DNA from: Megascapheus bottae | Taxonomy: Eukaryota > Chordata > Mammalia > Rodentia > Geomyidae | NCBI GenBank assembly: GCA_024803745.1 | Contig: JANJXV010000020.1 | Coordinates: 21,626,777-21,690,776 of the forward strand | DNA: 64,000 nucleotides | Direction: 5' to 3' | Shown: piece by piece, positions 1-12,300 of the stretch | Position numbering within the stretch: position 1 is the first letter of the stretch | Layout: the number at the start of each line of letters is the position of its first letter | Position numbers and translations under genes: made by a program | Notes under the pieces: generated by a model | The model's input: only the letters and a program-made list of their open reading frames with translations | What the model was told of the DNA's origin: nothing | Databases searched by the model: none

Positions 1-46
1 CTTCCCAAGGCACAAGACTCCTTCCGTGGACATCAACATCAATCTT

Positions 47-186
47 TCCCCAAGGCTGGAGCTCTCCCACTTGAGCCTCAGCACCACTTCCAGCTTTTCC
101 TATGTATGTGGTACTGAGGAATTGAACCTGGGTCTTTGTGCATGCTAGGCAAGCATTCTGCCACTAGGACAAACACCTGGTCCCCC
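47..186 (-). repeat. IDL-Geo SINE fragment
   Basis: Minus-strand copy: the right-half signature (acttgagcctcagcacc) is followed by the tRNA/ID-like half (catgctaggcaagcattctgcc type). Its outer Geo end is eroded. Confidence 0.8.
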
Positions 187-561
187 TGAAAATAACTCTT
201 TACATATAAAGACATTTCTTTATAAGCAGTAAGACTCCCTGTATTTCATTTCTTATATATGAAATTGATAAAATTGAAAAGGTCTGATGGGTCTGAGCAG
301 GATCCACAGGAAAAGTTTAAGAAGCTAGTGGTATGGTAAACTCTCTATTCAGCCTTATTTTGGTAGATAAATAAGGAAATGAGGAAAATACTATTTCTAT
401 GAGTTCCAGTTGAATGTACTGGTTGCAATCATGTTCCAGTGAGGAATAAAATATACTTATAACTAGAAATTCTTGTATGGAATCTCTGGAAAATGAAGAA
501 TATAACAATGAGAAACCATATAGGTAGGAGATAATTTTGATTAAAAGGAATGAATGACAAT

Positions 562-730
562 AATAATCCTTTTGATAAACTGTATGGTGCTAAAGTAGTT
601 GTAAATGGAATCAAAAGACTGCTCTGATTATAGATTCAGTATTTACTAACTTATGTGAGCTTGAGCAAGTTAGTCCTTTCATGTGGGAGATATGGGGATA
701 AAAGAGGAAGTCCCTACTGTTACATGACAT
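562..730 (+). repeat. MIR-like relic, first copy of a duplicated block
   Basis: Contains a MIR-core-like stretch (gagcttgagcaagttag) and is repeated, with about 80% identity by eye, at 1341-1505. Confidence 0.55.
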
Positions 731-1340
731 CCAAGAGACTCTGTTATCAAAGTAATCATCAATCTTCCTCCCAGCGTAATCTCCACTGACTTGGAAGCTT
801 GTATCAATTCTGTCCATTGAGATGAATAATTCAAGTCCCATCATGTTTCATTTATTGTCAGCAAGTTTTTTTTTCTCATGGATAAATATCTTATATACAT
901 CTTAAAAGATTTCTATGTAAGAGATAGATATGAAAGAATTCTCTTTTTTATATAATTCATAAATATTAGTAAAACAATTCCAATTATTTGAAGAAATCCT
1001 TTCTAATAGGCATGTATCTGTTAGGTGGAACTTTTAACATTTTGATTTAGTGGATGCTACATTTTCTCTTTAAGTGGGCTTTTCTTGGGAGGCGTTTCCT
1101 AAATTTCATCCAGTTCTAAAAGAATGTATGAAGAATGTGTGGTGTGAATCTTTAAAACTGAAAATTTCTTGAATTTTTTCTTTCATGCGCTCTTCATGCA
1201 GTCAGATGGTAGGAACATTTGTTAAAGAATGAAATGCTTTTTGAACTATTAAAAATCATTCTCAGTCTTAATTACAAGAGACCACATATATTTAAGTATA
1301 TTTTCTACGTCTAGAATAGTCATTCTAAAATATTTAAACA

Positions 1341-1505
1341 ATCTTTTTGATAAAGTACATAGTTCTAAAATAGTTGTAAATGGAATAAAATGACTGCTCT
1401 GATTACAGGTTCAGTATTAACTAATGTGACCTTGAGCAAGTTAGTCCTTTCCTGTGGGGAATATGGGAATAAAAGATGGAGTCTCTACAGTTACATGGCA
1501 TTTAC
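1341..1505 (+). repeat. MIR-like relic, second copy of a duplicated block
   Basis: Same orientation as 562-730 and also similar in the flank before the MIR-like core (tagttgtaaatggaat), so more than a shared MIR core is duplicated. Confidence 0.55.
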
Positions 1506-1664
1506 TCACAGGCAGATTTCAGCTCAAGTTTTCTGAAAGCCTTCCAGTGAATGAAGGACACTATCAACTCTCATCAGGTTTGTTTATGGCACAAATATCA
1601 TGATTCCATCCTTTACCAATTTGTATGGCAGTACCTACACAGATTTCACTTCATTTTTCTTTTG

Positions 1665-1782
1665 TTATTTTATTGGTGGGATAATGGATAGAGGGGTTAC
1701 AGTTACATTCATCAGGTAGTAGGTACATTACTTCTCACACATTGACACCCCTCCTATGTTTTTGTCCCCGTTTTGCTCTCAC
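1665..1782 (-). mobile_element. L1 3' end, old
   Basis: Reverse complement of the geomyoid L1 3'UTR seen repeatedly in this window (gaggggttacagttacattc, tatgtttttgtcccc). Confidence 0.75.
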
Positions 1783-1920
1783 TTCATTTTTCGATAAGTG
1801 GAAATAAGGTGTGTTATAATTTTCCTTAATCATAGTAGGAAGTTGCTTCAGATATTGGTACCTTGCTTGTCTAAGCCAAGTGTCACAAAACTTTAATCCT
1901 AAAGTTATGTGACACTTATT

Positions 1921-2110
1921 CTATATATGCTTAATTGGTTATTTGAAACTGGATAGGGCAGCGGGGAAATCAAGATGAGCGGGGGGGGGGGGAGGGAAAT
2001 GGTGAGCAAGACATGAGAAAGGATATCAATGTTTGTGAAGTAATGCACCTTCTATCTGGTGAATATAATGTAACCCTTCTATTAATTACAACAAAAATAT
2101 GGAAAAATAT
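1921..2110 (+). mobile_element. L1 3' end
   Basis: 3'UTR signature: attggttatttgaaactgg, a G-run at 1980-1993, then the terminal cattaattacaa-type end with an A-rich tail. No clear target-site duplication. Confidence 0.8.
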
Positions 2111-2159
2111 GTCCTCTGCAAGGCAGCAATACATCAATGTTATTCTGTTATTCCACTGT

Positions 2160-2262
2160 CTCCTGTTACATTTCCTTCCTTCCTTTCTCCCTCCCTCCTT
2201 CCCTTCCTCCTTTCCTCCCTTTGTTCCCTTTCTTTTGTCCTCTCTCTCCCTCCCCCCACCCT
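2160..2262. repeat. CT-rich microsatellite
   Basis: Irregular TTCC/TCCC repeats. Confidence 0.85.
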
Positions 2263-2335
2263 GCTCATCCTGAGTGCTGTCCTTGAGATTGTTTTTGCTC
2301 AAAGCTAGCACTCTACCACTAGAGAATCACATTCA
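2263..2335 (-). repeat. Geo SINE fragment
   Basis: Carries gctagcactctaccactaga and gtgctgtccttgag, the right-half signature in reverse orientation. Confidence 0.65.
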
Positions 2336-2764
2336 AACTATTGAGTATAAAACATGAAATTTGCTGTTTTATGCATTTATAGAGGCTTAAAGTACATTTA
2401 TCATAATATAAATCTATTGTAGCTGGTTTTGAAATGAAAATGAAACTTTATTTACTTGCTATTTGTAATCTAGTGTGTATGTAGTAAATGAAGAACTTAT
2501 AACTTAAACAAAGGGAAAGTCAGAAGTGGAGTTCTAAAGTTATATGCAAGTCTGGTTTACCTGATAAAAATGCTTTTTCAACATGATCCATGTGATATGT
2601 TTTTCTGCCTTACATCTGTATAATACTACCAAATATACAAAGACCCTCTTTCAATGCATTTCAATTGATCCTGACATCAGATTTGTTCTCCAACTGAGAC
2701 ATAATGAAACAAAGATTCAGAATGTGAAGGAATAACACATGGCTCACTCAGTAGCTAATGTATT

Positions 2765-2945
2765 AGTAGGCACTGTGATGAGGGCTTTCTAGCTCATGTC
2801 TCCTTTATTCTAGACTTATACAATATAATAAGGTAGATAAAACAGTACTATTACTAGTTTGGCTATTATTTTTTTACAAATATTCAGCCACTAAATGTCA
2901 GAGCAGGTTCAAGCCAAGCATTCTGACTTCAAAACCCTTTCACAT
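2765..2945 (+). repeat. MIR-like relic
   Basis: Degraded similarity in order to MIR: aggcactgtgatgagggct, a poorly preserved middle, then a gagcaggttcaagcca-type end. Confidence 0.45.
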
Positions 2946-3144
2946 ACTTGTACCCATGTAGTTACATATTCTGCCAAGCAGACCAAGCTCCTCCTCCGTC
3001 TTTCTCATTTTACCACATCTCTTTCCTCTATGGTCACTAATTTTGAATAGAAAAGAAACTAATTCATAGTTCCACTGCTGTGGGCAAGATTTGGGGGGAG
3101 ATTCATACTTCTCTATTAATAGAAATAGTCTTCCAGTGACTTAC

Positions 3145-3317
3145 CAAATCTAAGGCAGCAGCCAGGATGGATGCATCAGGAATTGTCCCTGGCTCACAAC
3201 AGTTTAAGAGAAATTGGAAACGTTTCATGCCTTGTCGGATGGCTCCAAGATTCACCACATTTTTGCTTTTTCCACCCTCTTGGTTGGGAGAGAGATGATC
3301 ATCGAAACTGTGGCAGC
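3145..3317 (-). CDS. UNC80: UNC80 coding exon 22 (residues 1149-1206, last exon in window)
   Basis: 173 nt from [20 protein letters not shown] to [10 protein letters not shown] (phase 0). Acceptor is cccttttag-like (tccctttag), donor is gtaagt. The next exon, expected to start EAPVVARAAL, is not found between 1 and 3144, so it must lie outside the window. Confidence 0.96.
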
Positions 3318-6300
3318 CTAAAGGGATTGTACCATTGTGGAGGAATTTGAGAGAAACAGATGACAAAGTTTAGAAGAACCACAAAGCTTCAATCAAATGT
3401 CTTCTGTACTGTTGGCATGAAACTTTCTCCTGCACATCCTCTCCTTCCTTCTCACTTCTCAAAGGCTTCATTTCGACACAACTTGACTTTGGGGAATCTG
3501 TGAACCATGTTGTATAAAAACGGAAGGTTTACCTAACTACTTAAATGAAGGGTCTATTCATTTTGCTAATAGGTTTTTAATATCAGTAAGACCCCTTGGT
3601 CAATTTTCAACGGTTCCTTTTCTCACTGAGAAGTAATTTCTATAGCATATAGTCAGGCTGGCTATGGTAGACTCAGCTGAGAAGGTCCACACAAATCAAT
3701 ACTTATTTATTTCTTCACCAACAAATCTGACCTTGGAGTTAGGATGAGAGTTAAAAGAACTTCTCAGGTAATGATTCTGATGCATGGTCATGCAGAAACT
3801 TCTAAAATTAAAATGATCAACTTCCAATGTGCCTTACATTGCATTGGAACTGAGAATAGATTATTGTTTTTCCTATAATGCTTTCTTGGATATCATACTA
3901 TTATATCTGATCTGAAATTGCATAAGGATCATGTCTTCCATAAACAAAACAATGAGACTTGGAAAAATGTATCCCTTCAGGTAAATTGCTACAAAAAAAC
4001 GGTAGAAGGAAAAACAATTAAGAGAGCTAGTTGGTTTAGACTCTGTCTGTTGATTTCTTTCCTGGACAAGAGACTTATCTATCCCTTAGTCAACGAAAAA
4101 ATACAATTTATTTATGAAATAAAGATCCAATTATGGATATATCAAAGTTCATCATGCTATTCATTCATCTGAAGAACCAGTCAAAGATAATACAAATCAC
4201 CTATATGATCTGAAAAGAGAATATATATATTATATAAGTGCATATATTATATATAAATAAGTGATATATATATATATATATGGTCTTTTTTGTACCAATC
4301 TAAGGCTTGAACTTTGGACTTGGATTCTGCCCCCAGCTTTTGTGCTTAAGGCTATTGTTTTACCACTTGTGCCACAGCTTAACTTCTGCTTTTTTTTGGT
4401 AATTAATTGGAGATAAGAATCTCGTGGACCTTCTTCCTTTTGTAAACCATATTGTCTACTTAGAAAACACAGACAAAAAGCAAGCAGGATGATATGGAAC
4501 TAGATAAAAGGTAAACCAAAGAAAATTAAAGGGTTAGCCAAAAGACATGAAAAGAGAAAACAGGAAATGCTCATAAGCATTATATTGTATGTGTGTGGGG
4601 GGAGTGCCTGTTCACATGTGTGTTGTTACAAATGTATAGCTATCACAATGAATCAAGTTTATGGACAAGTATATTTTTGATTGTGTGGAAGGATTTTCTA
4701 ACAATTAAAGCTATCTAAATAGGATGTCATAAACTCCCTTCAGCAGATGTGTGTAGAAGATGGATGGACAGGTGTCAATAGTGAAAAGCAAAATTCCTAA
4801 ATGGACAAAAGTGGTTGGATAAATGGTTCAGTAATTCTCATATTTAAATAGGAAAACAGAAGAGCTGTGTTATATCTTTGCAAACCCACAGCCCACAGGA
4901 AGGAAGAGAGAAACCTAGTAAGACTTCTATAAATGTCGGTCCAATCACATGGATACTAGAGAAGCCACAGAGTACAGATCCACATGGATAGTAAAGAAGC
5001 TGTGGAGAGAAGTTGTCAGGGAAACACAGGCGAAACAAATGAAAAGACAAAGAAACATAAAATGACCACTCTTCAAAAAATGAAAAGAAATTTAAGTAAA
5101 GGGCTTCAGAAAAAGAAATATAATGAATATCGATCATTTAATGTAAGAAAATTTTGTTTTTTAGCAAAATTGAATGAAACTCTTAGCTTGTGTGACATTT
5201 ACCAAGGCGCTTGAGGAAATTCTCCTCCTCTTCTCTTCCATTTTCCATTCCACTCCCTGGTCCCGCTTCAGAAAGCTTCACAGCACTAGTGAACTTGACC
5301 TGAGAAGAAAAACAAAGCCATTGGGTAACTAAATCCAAAGGTAAATCTTTGTTTTAGATTAACCCTACACTTGAAAGCTAAACTGTTTAGAATACAAAGA
5401 TAGCTTCATTCTTCTGCCTCATGAATCTGACCAGTTTAGTTAGCGTGGTCTCTTCATGTGCCACAATAGACACCCCTATAAGTGGAAGGAGGATCCAGGG
5501 CAGAGACTGAAAACTGAAAAATCAGCATGATGAAAACAATACAGTGAACAATTGAGATTTTTCTCAGAATTTAATTGATAAAGCCCAAACTCATTTACAA
5601 ATAGAATTCTACCATAGCAGAAAATCAGATGAAAATGAAAGATGAACCAAAAGGAACATTCCAAGTTTATGAAACAAATGATAAAGTGAACTACAATGAA
5701 TGTGCAATATATTCCTTTCCTAAGCCTTAATATGTATTCTTGATCTTGACTTTATGCTAACAGCCCTCAAAACATTTGGGGCAGAAAGGAAGTTCATAGT
5801 CACATGAATTCCAATCTCTTAGCAGAATAAATGTGATATAGAAATTACAAGATTTCATAAATGTTCAGTTATGTGTTTACATTCTTTCCATAACCTCAAT
5901 GCATATAAAACAGACTAGATAGAAGAAACAGGTTTTCTATGTACACAAGGTCATATAGGATGAGACTAAATGAAATGAATTCTAGAATATGAAAACAAGA
6001 AGTTTATCTTGTGTGATTGTTGTTCTCAATGTACTATGTCATTTCTCTTCTCTTTTTTGCCCTTTGCCTGTATCTGACTTGGTTACCTGGTATATTGTAT
6101 ATATGTTCATTTGATTATTTGAAATAGGAAAGGGAAGGGGAAAACAAGATGATTGGGAGGGTGGGGGAAGGAAACAGGGACAAAAACATGAGAAGGGGGT
6201 GTCAGTGTGTGAGAAGTAATCTACCTATTACCTGAGAAATGTAACTGTAACCTCTCTATACATTATCCCTAAAATAAAACTTTAAAAAAAGAAAAAAACA

Positions 6301-9300
6301 CAGAAACTGGTTTTACTGAAATTCAAAAGAAGAATGTGACAAATTATGCATATTGAAAAGTAAGAAGGTCAAAGAGTAGGCCCCAAATCATGTACTGGGA
6401 AGACACTTGCAGGAAGTAAATTCCACTGAGAATCATAGTCCTTTTCAAATCAGATGCTACTGTGGTACTTTATAGCAGCATGAAGAACACTTGGTGAGAA
6501 AAGTCATTGGGGGTTCTTTGATAAAGAAACAATGACTCAGCTGTGCCAAAAGCAGTAGAAAGTGAATGAATGAATGGGGACAAATGTGTTTTAATCTGTG
6601 AAAGAATCACTATACAATCACTAGATCCTCAGAAAGGAGCTTGAGATGTCAACCATTTCACATGCATGTTGGAAGTTGAAAATGAGTGACAACACCTCCT
6701 ACCATCTGCATTTTTCCGCTTATAACTTGAGCGCCTTTTATCTTTTTCTTTTTTTATTGTAATGGGCAGAGGGATTATAGCTATATTCACCAGATAGTAG
6801 GTATATTACTTCTCACATAATGATACCCCTTCTCATGTTTTTGTCCCCATTTCCCTCTCTCCAACCCTTCCCAATCATCTTGAGTACCATTTTTCTATTC
6901 CTCTACTTAACCATCCTGGTTTCCCTGCAGTAGTCTAAATTTCCCAAGTTGTCCTTGAACTCTTATTTATCCCCTGCAGGTTTTTAGCATTTCCCAGCCC
7001 TGACAATTTTCTCTCAAAGAATCAACCTTCCCCTAAACAAGCAGTGTTCTGTTTACCTTAGAACTTTGCCTGATGAAGGACAGCCGGTCCACAGAGCTGA
7101 TGTCCAAGAGGTCTTCTACGCCATCTGCCAGGCCTGAGAGGGAGGATCGTTTCAGCCAGTTTCCTATTTAGTAATTATATAAAGAAATGACACTGTTAGA
7201 GCATTTGCTCCCAATGGATTAAACAGAAATGTCAGCATGTGCTTTACAAGCAATGAAAGTTGTATGGCTTTGATATAAATAGAAGTGAAAACAAGTTGTT
7301 TACAGTGTACATGCTTTGAATCAAAATGTTCAGGGTTAAACCATAAAATTTACACGAGCCAGTAAGACTAGGACAAAAAAGAACCTGCGCCTCTACAGTG
7401 CATAGGACAACAATTTATCCACCTAGCCTTAACAATGTGTGTAGCACCTACTCAAAATGATTCCTTTTACCTTCTGAGTTTAATTCTCATAGAGTCCAAA
7501 CTCAAATTCATGAGTAGTAAGCCATGCACATTATTTTTGAACATCTCCACAATGTCTATTTGCTGACATTGGACTCCTAGGTAGCTTACCTGTGGTTTTT
7601 CTCATCTGCGAATGGACCCTCCAGTGTGGTATCTATGTAGTCATTTATCACAAAATATTTTCATGCTTGTGTTACTCGCCTGTTCATCAGCCCACGTTGG
7701 CCATGAAGGGATCCAGGAGGGAAAAAACCAACTTGACCTGCGAAGTCCCCCAGGTTCAAGCCTTCCTATCTCTATTGTTCTACCATATTGCTGTAACTAC
7801 TCTTCTCCTTGTTCTAGAACTTCCGGTTCCTTCCATTGGTATCTTGGTATCTTTTTTGTCAAATGTTTTTCTTTATTTCTAAGTACTTTGGAGATCTTAT
7901 GAGTTCCCTGATTCCTGCCCCAATCTGTCAGTTCAGGACTCATTATTGCACCCTATCATAGTATCATATGGATTCTCCTCACCAAGTTCATAGTTTGTGG
8001 CTATAAGAGGTTAGTTACTTTTGCTTGTCCTAGAAAGCATGTTTGGCAAAGTTACGGGAGCAAAGTTGCTCACTATTGAAGCTCTGATATCCAGTGGCAT
8101 GTTAGCACACAGGAAAACCATGCAGTAGGGATTCAGGAAATATCTGCAGAAACAAAGGAGTGGGTGGATGAATGGGTGGGTAGAGCAGTGCACCTAGGCA
8201 TTATGGCCTGAAAGCTTTTGTTTCCTGAACTTTACCATGCATTGCTGCATTTTCATTTTTCAGTGATTTAATGACATGACAAGTAGGAAGAGAATTTATA
8301 AATAAATACAGACATACTTTTACCTATGGGTAGCTTAAGCTTCTTCCGGAGGGAAATCCTCCGGGACCTCGAGCGGGCACGCCTGTCAGAGGTGTTCCCC
8401 GAGTGAGCTGTGGTGCATTCCGAAGTGTCCTGCTCAGACTGGCTGCTCGTGTCACTTGCTGCACTCTGGGATTTGAACATTTTGCGCCAGAAATCTTTTC
8501 GCCCCAGATTGCCCCCTTGCATTTGTTCATCACTGAAAATACACAGGAGATAACATTAAATACCTGACAACTCTTGAAATCCTCCTACATTTCTCTTGGA
8601 CCTCCTGCTAACAGTAAGCTAGGCAAATGTTGCTGTGATCTTTGACAGAGTGTGGGGTGAGATCAACGCTGACTGTGAACTCTCTTTGAAAATAGCCATG
8701 GCTCAGCTGTTGAATGGAGATGTTTTTTTGTTTCAGCTTCAATAATAAAAAGAAATAGACTCGGGATGGGGGTTTGGCCTAGTGGTAGAGTGCTTGCCTA
8801 GCATGTCACTCAGACCCGGGTTCGATTCCTTGGTACCACATACATAGAAAAAAGCTGGAACTGGTGCTGAGGCTCCAGTGGTAGAGTGCTATGCCTTGAG
8901 AAAGTCCAAGGACAGTGCTCAGGCCCTGTGCCCAAGCCCAGGACTAGCAAAAAAAAAGAAATAGACTCAATATTCTTGCAGAATCTAAACTGCAGTATGA
9001 GTCACAGTATCACAATATCACAATAGCTAAAACATTTCAATTGTATTTAAATCATCAGTAAATATTTAACTTAAAAAATTGTTTTTGGTGTTTGTCCTGT
9101 GGACTGAATTTAGAGCACAGACACTGTTTCTGAGCTATTTTGCTCAAGGCTAGCACTCCACCACTTGAGTCACGGTGCCACTTTCAGTATTTGGGTGGTT
9201 AATTGTAGATAAGAATCTCAGGAACTTTTCTGTCCAGGCTGGCTTCAAACCATGATCCAGATTTCAGCCTCCTGAGTAGATTACAGAAACCTGGGTAAAA

Positions 9301-12300
9301 TGATATCCATGTTTTAAATACTAAACATTTCTCTTGTAGGTAAGTAGCTCCCCTAAAAGAATGAATAGGAATAAGCTGGTATAGAACTAGGCTGCAGGAT
9401 TAATGTCCATAATATTCCTTATATATTCTGGAGGCACTAATTTAAATATGCTTTTGATTTTGCAATTATGAAAAGTGTCAAGAAACTGAATGAAATGGGT
9501 CCCAGGAGAGGATCCAATACAAGGGAGTGGAGACTATATTTCAGCGAAAACCGAGCACTAGAGCTTACCTTCCATCCTTCTTTTATTTATATTTGAAAGA
9601 AAAGTATCATTGAACACGCTGATGATCATGTACCCACTTAAAACAAATTGTAAGTGACTCTAAAGAAGAAAAGGGATGGCACTGTTGCTCTACCTCACAT
9701 GCACACTACTTTTTAAAGGTTCATTTATGTCTAGCACTGTAGGTGTGACACAGAAGAGGACAACAGAGGAGATGGGAATGCAGTGAAAGATGATTTTGGT
9801 GGTGGGCACAAAGCTGGCTTTTCAGCCTGGTGTAAAGATATTCACAGCATCGAGGGCAAAATATAAAGAGAAGAAGCAAAGGGACAACAGATGAAAACTA
9901 AAACTGATCAAACAAAAAGCAAATACAGGTTCAGAAAATCAAATTTCCTCTAGTGTGAAGTACTTAGCACACTGCCTTGGTCAAAAAGAAAAATCACTGC
10001 TACTTACTGCTCTGGAGTCTGTGAGGGGCGACCAGACATGAAGCTGCGACATTCCTCAGGAGCAGAAGATGCCTGGCCTTTGTCCACAATACTTCCAGCC
10101 TCTGACCTGTGGGAGTGGTACATTTCACAGTCACAGCGATCAGGAGCAGAAATACCACTTCTACTTCATCTACTCACTAAGCCAAGCACTTGCTAGAGAC
10201 AGACTACATGGCTAGCAAACCACTGTCACCAGGAGTCTAGGCTGTAGGTAAAATGTACACTATCAGGTGATTCATGACAATGTCACCTTAGCAGACGAAC
10301 TGCCAGCAGGATTTTGAATTCAGAAGTTACTTTTAATTATTGCAACTTGTATCTATATACAATGGCCATAAAATAAATATGTACTTATGAGAAAAACTCA
10401 CAACATGATTCTAAAAAGCAATGTGTCTTTTGCCACATTTAGCATGTCGCTTACTGAATTGATGTGATATGATAATAATAATGGCTTTTCCTTTCTGGAT
10501 AAAATGTAGATTATGTATAGTGTATATAACAAGGCATTAACAAAGTTCACATTTTATAATTCAGAGCTATTATATTGATTTTTGTATGAAAATTTGGGAA
10601 CAAACAGCTCTGATGTGGACAAAGGAGACAGTTATTTAACATGAAACACATGATTCTTTTCTAAGATTCAATGGCATCCCATCTGTGATACCACATAGAA
10701 AAGGTAATGTTTTTAACATTCTATTCTGAACTTAGAGTACACTAAAAAATACATAGACCATATGATGAAAAAATAACATTTTAATGATACAAGGCAAACT
10801 TGATAATAATTCAGAGAGACCAAGTGTCCAACCTTTTACTGCCTGTAGGCTTAGATTCCTGTTCATTCTCTTCGACCTTTCTCCCTGGAGCTAACTTTTC
10901 AGCACTGTCAAGTAAAGCACTAAGGGCCACTCTTCTGAAGACATTCCCATGAGCTTCTTTGATAAACTGGACCAGTTGACGGATATCACAATATAATCCC
11001 TGTTTAAAGGCAATAAGAAAGTTTGGGGAAGGAAAGAGAGCTGTGTGACCAGTTTCCAAAAGAAGAGAAGGAAAAGAAATTCCTTAGGTTTAGAAGAGCA
11101 TTCAGGATCTCAAACAAATAGGAATTGCTACTGTTGAGAACAGGATACTAGTTCTTTATTATTGCTATGGCAAAACATTGTCATAGTCCTTGGTATGAAA
11201 AAAATGATGACAACAAGCTTCATATTCAGAAAGAAAACTACATCGCTACCATGACATGTGTTTGTTATTTAAACCACTGGATTCCCAAGCTTTAATTTTC
11301 TGTCTCAACTCTTCCTTCTGAAGAGATATAATAAAAACAGTATACAGAATTGTGTTTAGACTTGAGATTTCAGTCTGCGCTCAGCTTCTCAAAAATCTTG
11401 GCATTGTTACAGCAAAATGATAAGTTAACTAGATACTTCGAACAAAGGCTGATTAAAGGATGATTAATTTTGCTAGACACATTTAGCAAATACTGAGCAT
11501 GAACTTAATTATGAACCTATGATTTATGCACAGCTATTTGTATGCAGTAATATATTGGTGAACTAGCATTTATAAATACATGAAACGGGTGTTGGTGGCT
11601 CATACCTCTGATCCTAGCTACTTAGGAGGTTGAGAGCTGAGGATTCTAGTTTAAAGCCAGACTTAGAGGAAAGTTTGTGAGATTTTAATCTCCAAAAAGC
11701 TGTAAGTGGACATGTACCTTACTTGGGACAGAATTAGTCTTCAGAAAAAACAAACAAAAAATAACCTCAGGGATAGCACCAAGCCTTGAGTTCAAGCTTC
11801 AAAACCAGATTACTTACCTTGATAGCATTAGTATTTCATTTGTTTGTTGGCTTGCTTGTTTTTTGTCAGTCCTGGGGTTTGAACTCAGGCTCTGTGCACT
11901 ATCTCTGGACACTTTTTGCTCAAGGCTAGAGTTTGCTCAAGCCACAGTACCACTTCTGGCTTTTTCTGAGTATATGGTACCAAGGAATTGAACCCAGGGC
12001 ATCATACATGCTAGGAAAGCACTCTACCACTAGGCTACACTCCTGGCTGATAGCATTAGTTTCAATAAACTTAAGACCCCTGGCAAAATTATGTTCATGA
12101 TCTTTAGGAAAGAAGAGTTCCTGAGGATAGCATGGAGAGTCTTTGAGGGGCTATGGTAAGTGGGCCCTGTGCCCTTCATTCTGTTCTGTAGTAGCTCCTC
12201 CATGGGAGAGCAAAGATCACAAAGAGCATACATAGCCCTGGAACATGGCAGAGATCAATGATTGGGACCCATGGACACTCCTGAGGCTCTAAGTGTTTTT

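Larger units (their letters stand above)
1..3144 (-). other. UNC80 intron 22 (partial)
   Basis: It begins with donor gtaagt at 3144 and runs off the window. It holds a SINE fragment, a duplicated MIR-like block, two L1 3' ends, a CT-rich microsatellite and another MIR-like piece. I see nothing else between 190 and 560, 800 and 1340, or 2340 and 2760. Confidence 0.85.
5300..7056 (-). other. UNC80 intron 20
   Basis: Contains two older L1 3' ends in opposite orientations (5940-6290 and 6740-6894). The rest is unrecognised. Confidence 0.85.
8533..10007 (-). other. UNC80 intron 18
   Basis: Holds a young IDL-Geo SINE (8763-8953) and a B1-like/Geo SINE (9082-9297). Nothing else is recognised. Confidence 0.85.

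Noticed and set aside
8763..8840. tRNA gene from A-box and B-box-like words
   Set aside because: It is the tRNA/ID-like half of an IDL-Geo SINE, with an A-tail and target duplication. The same applies to all similar copies.
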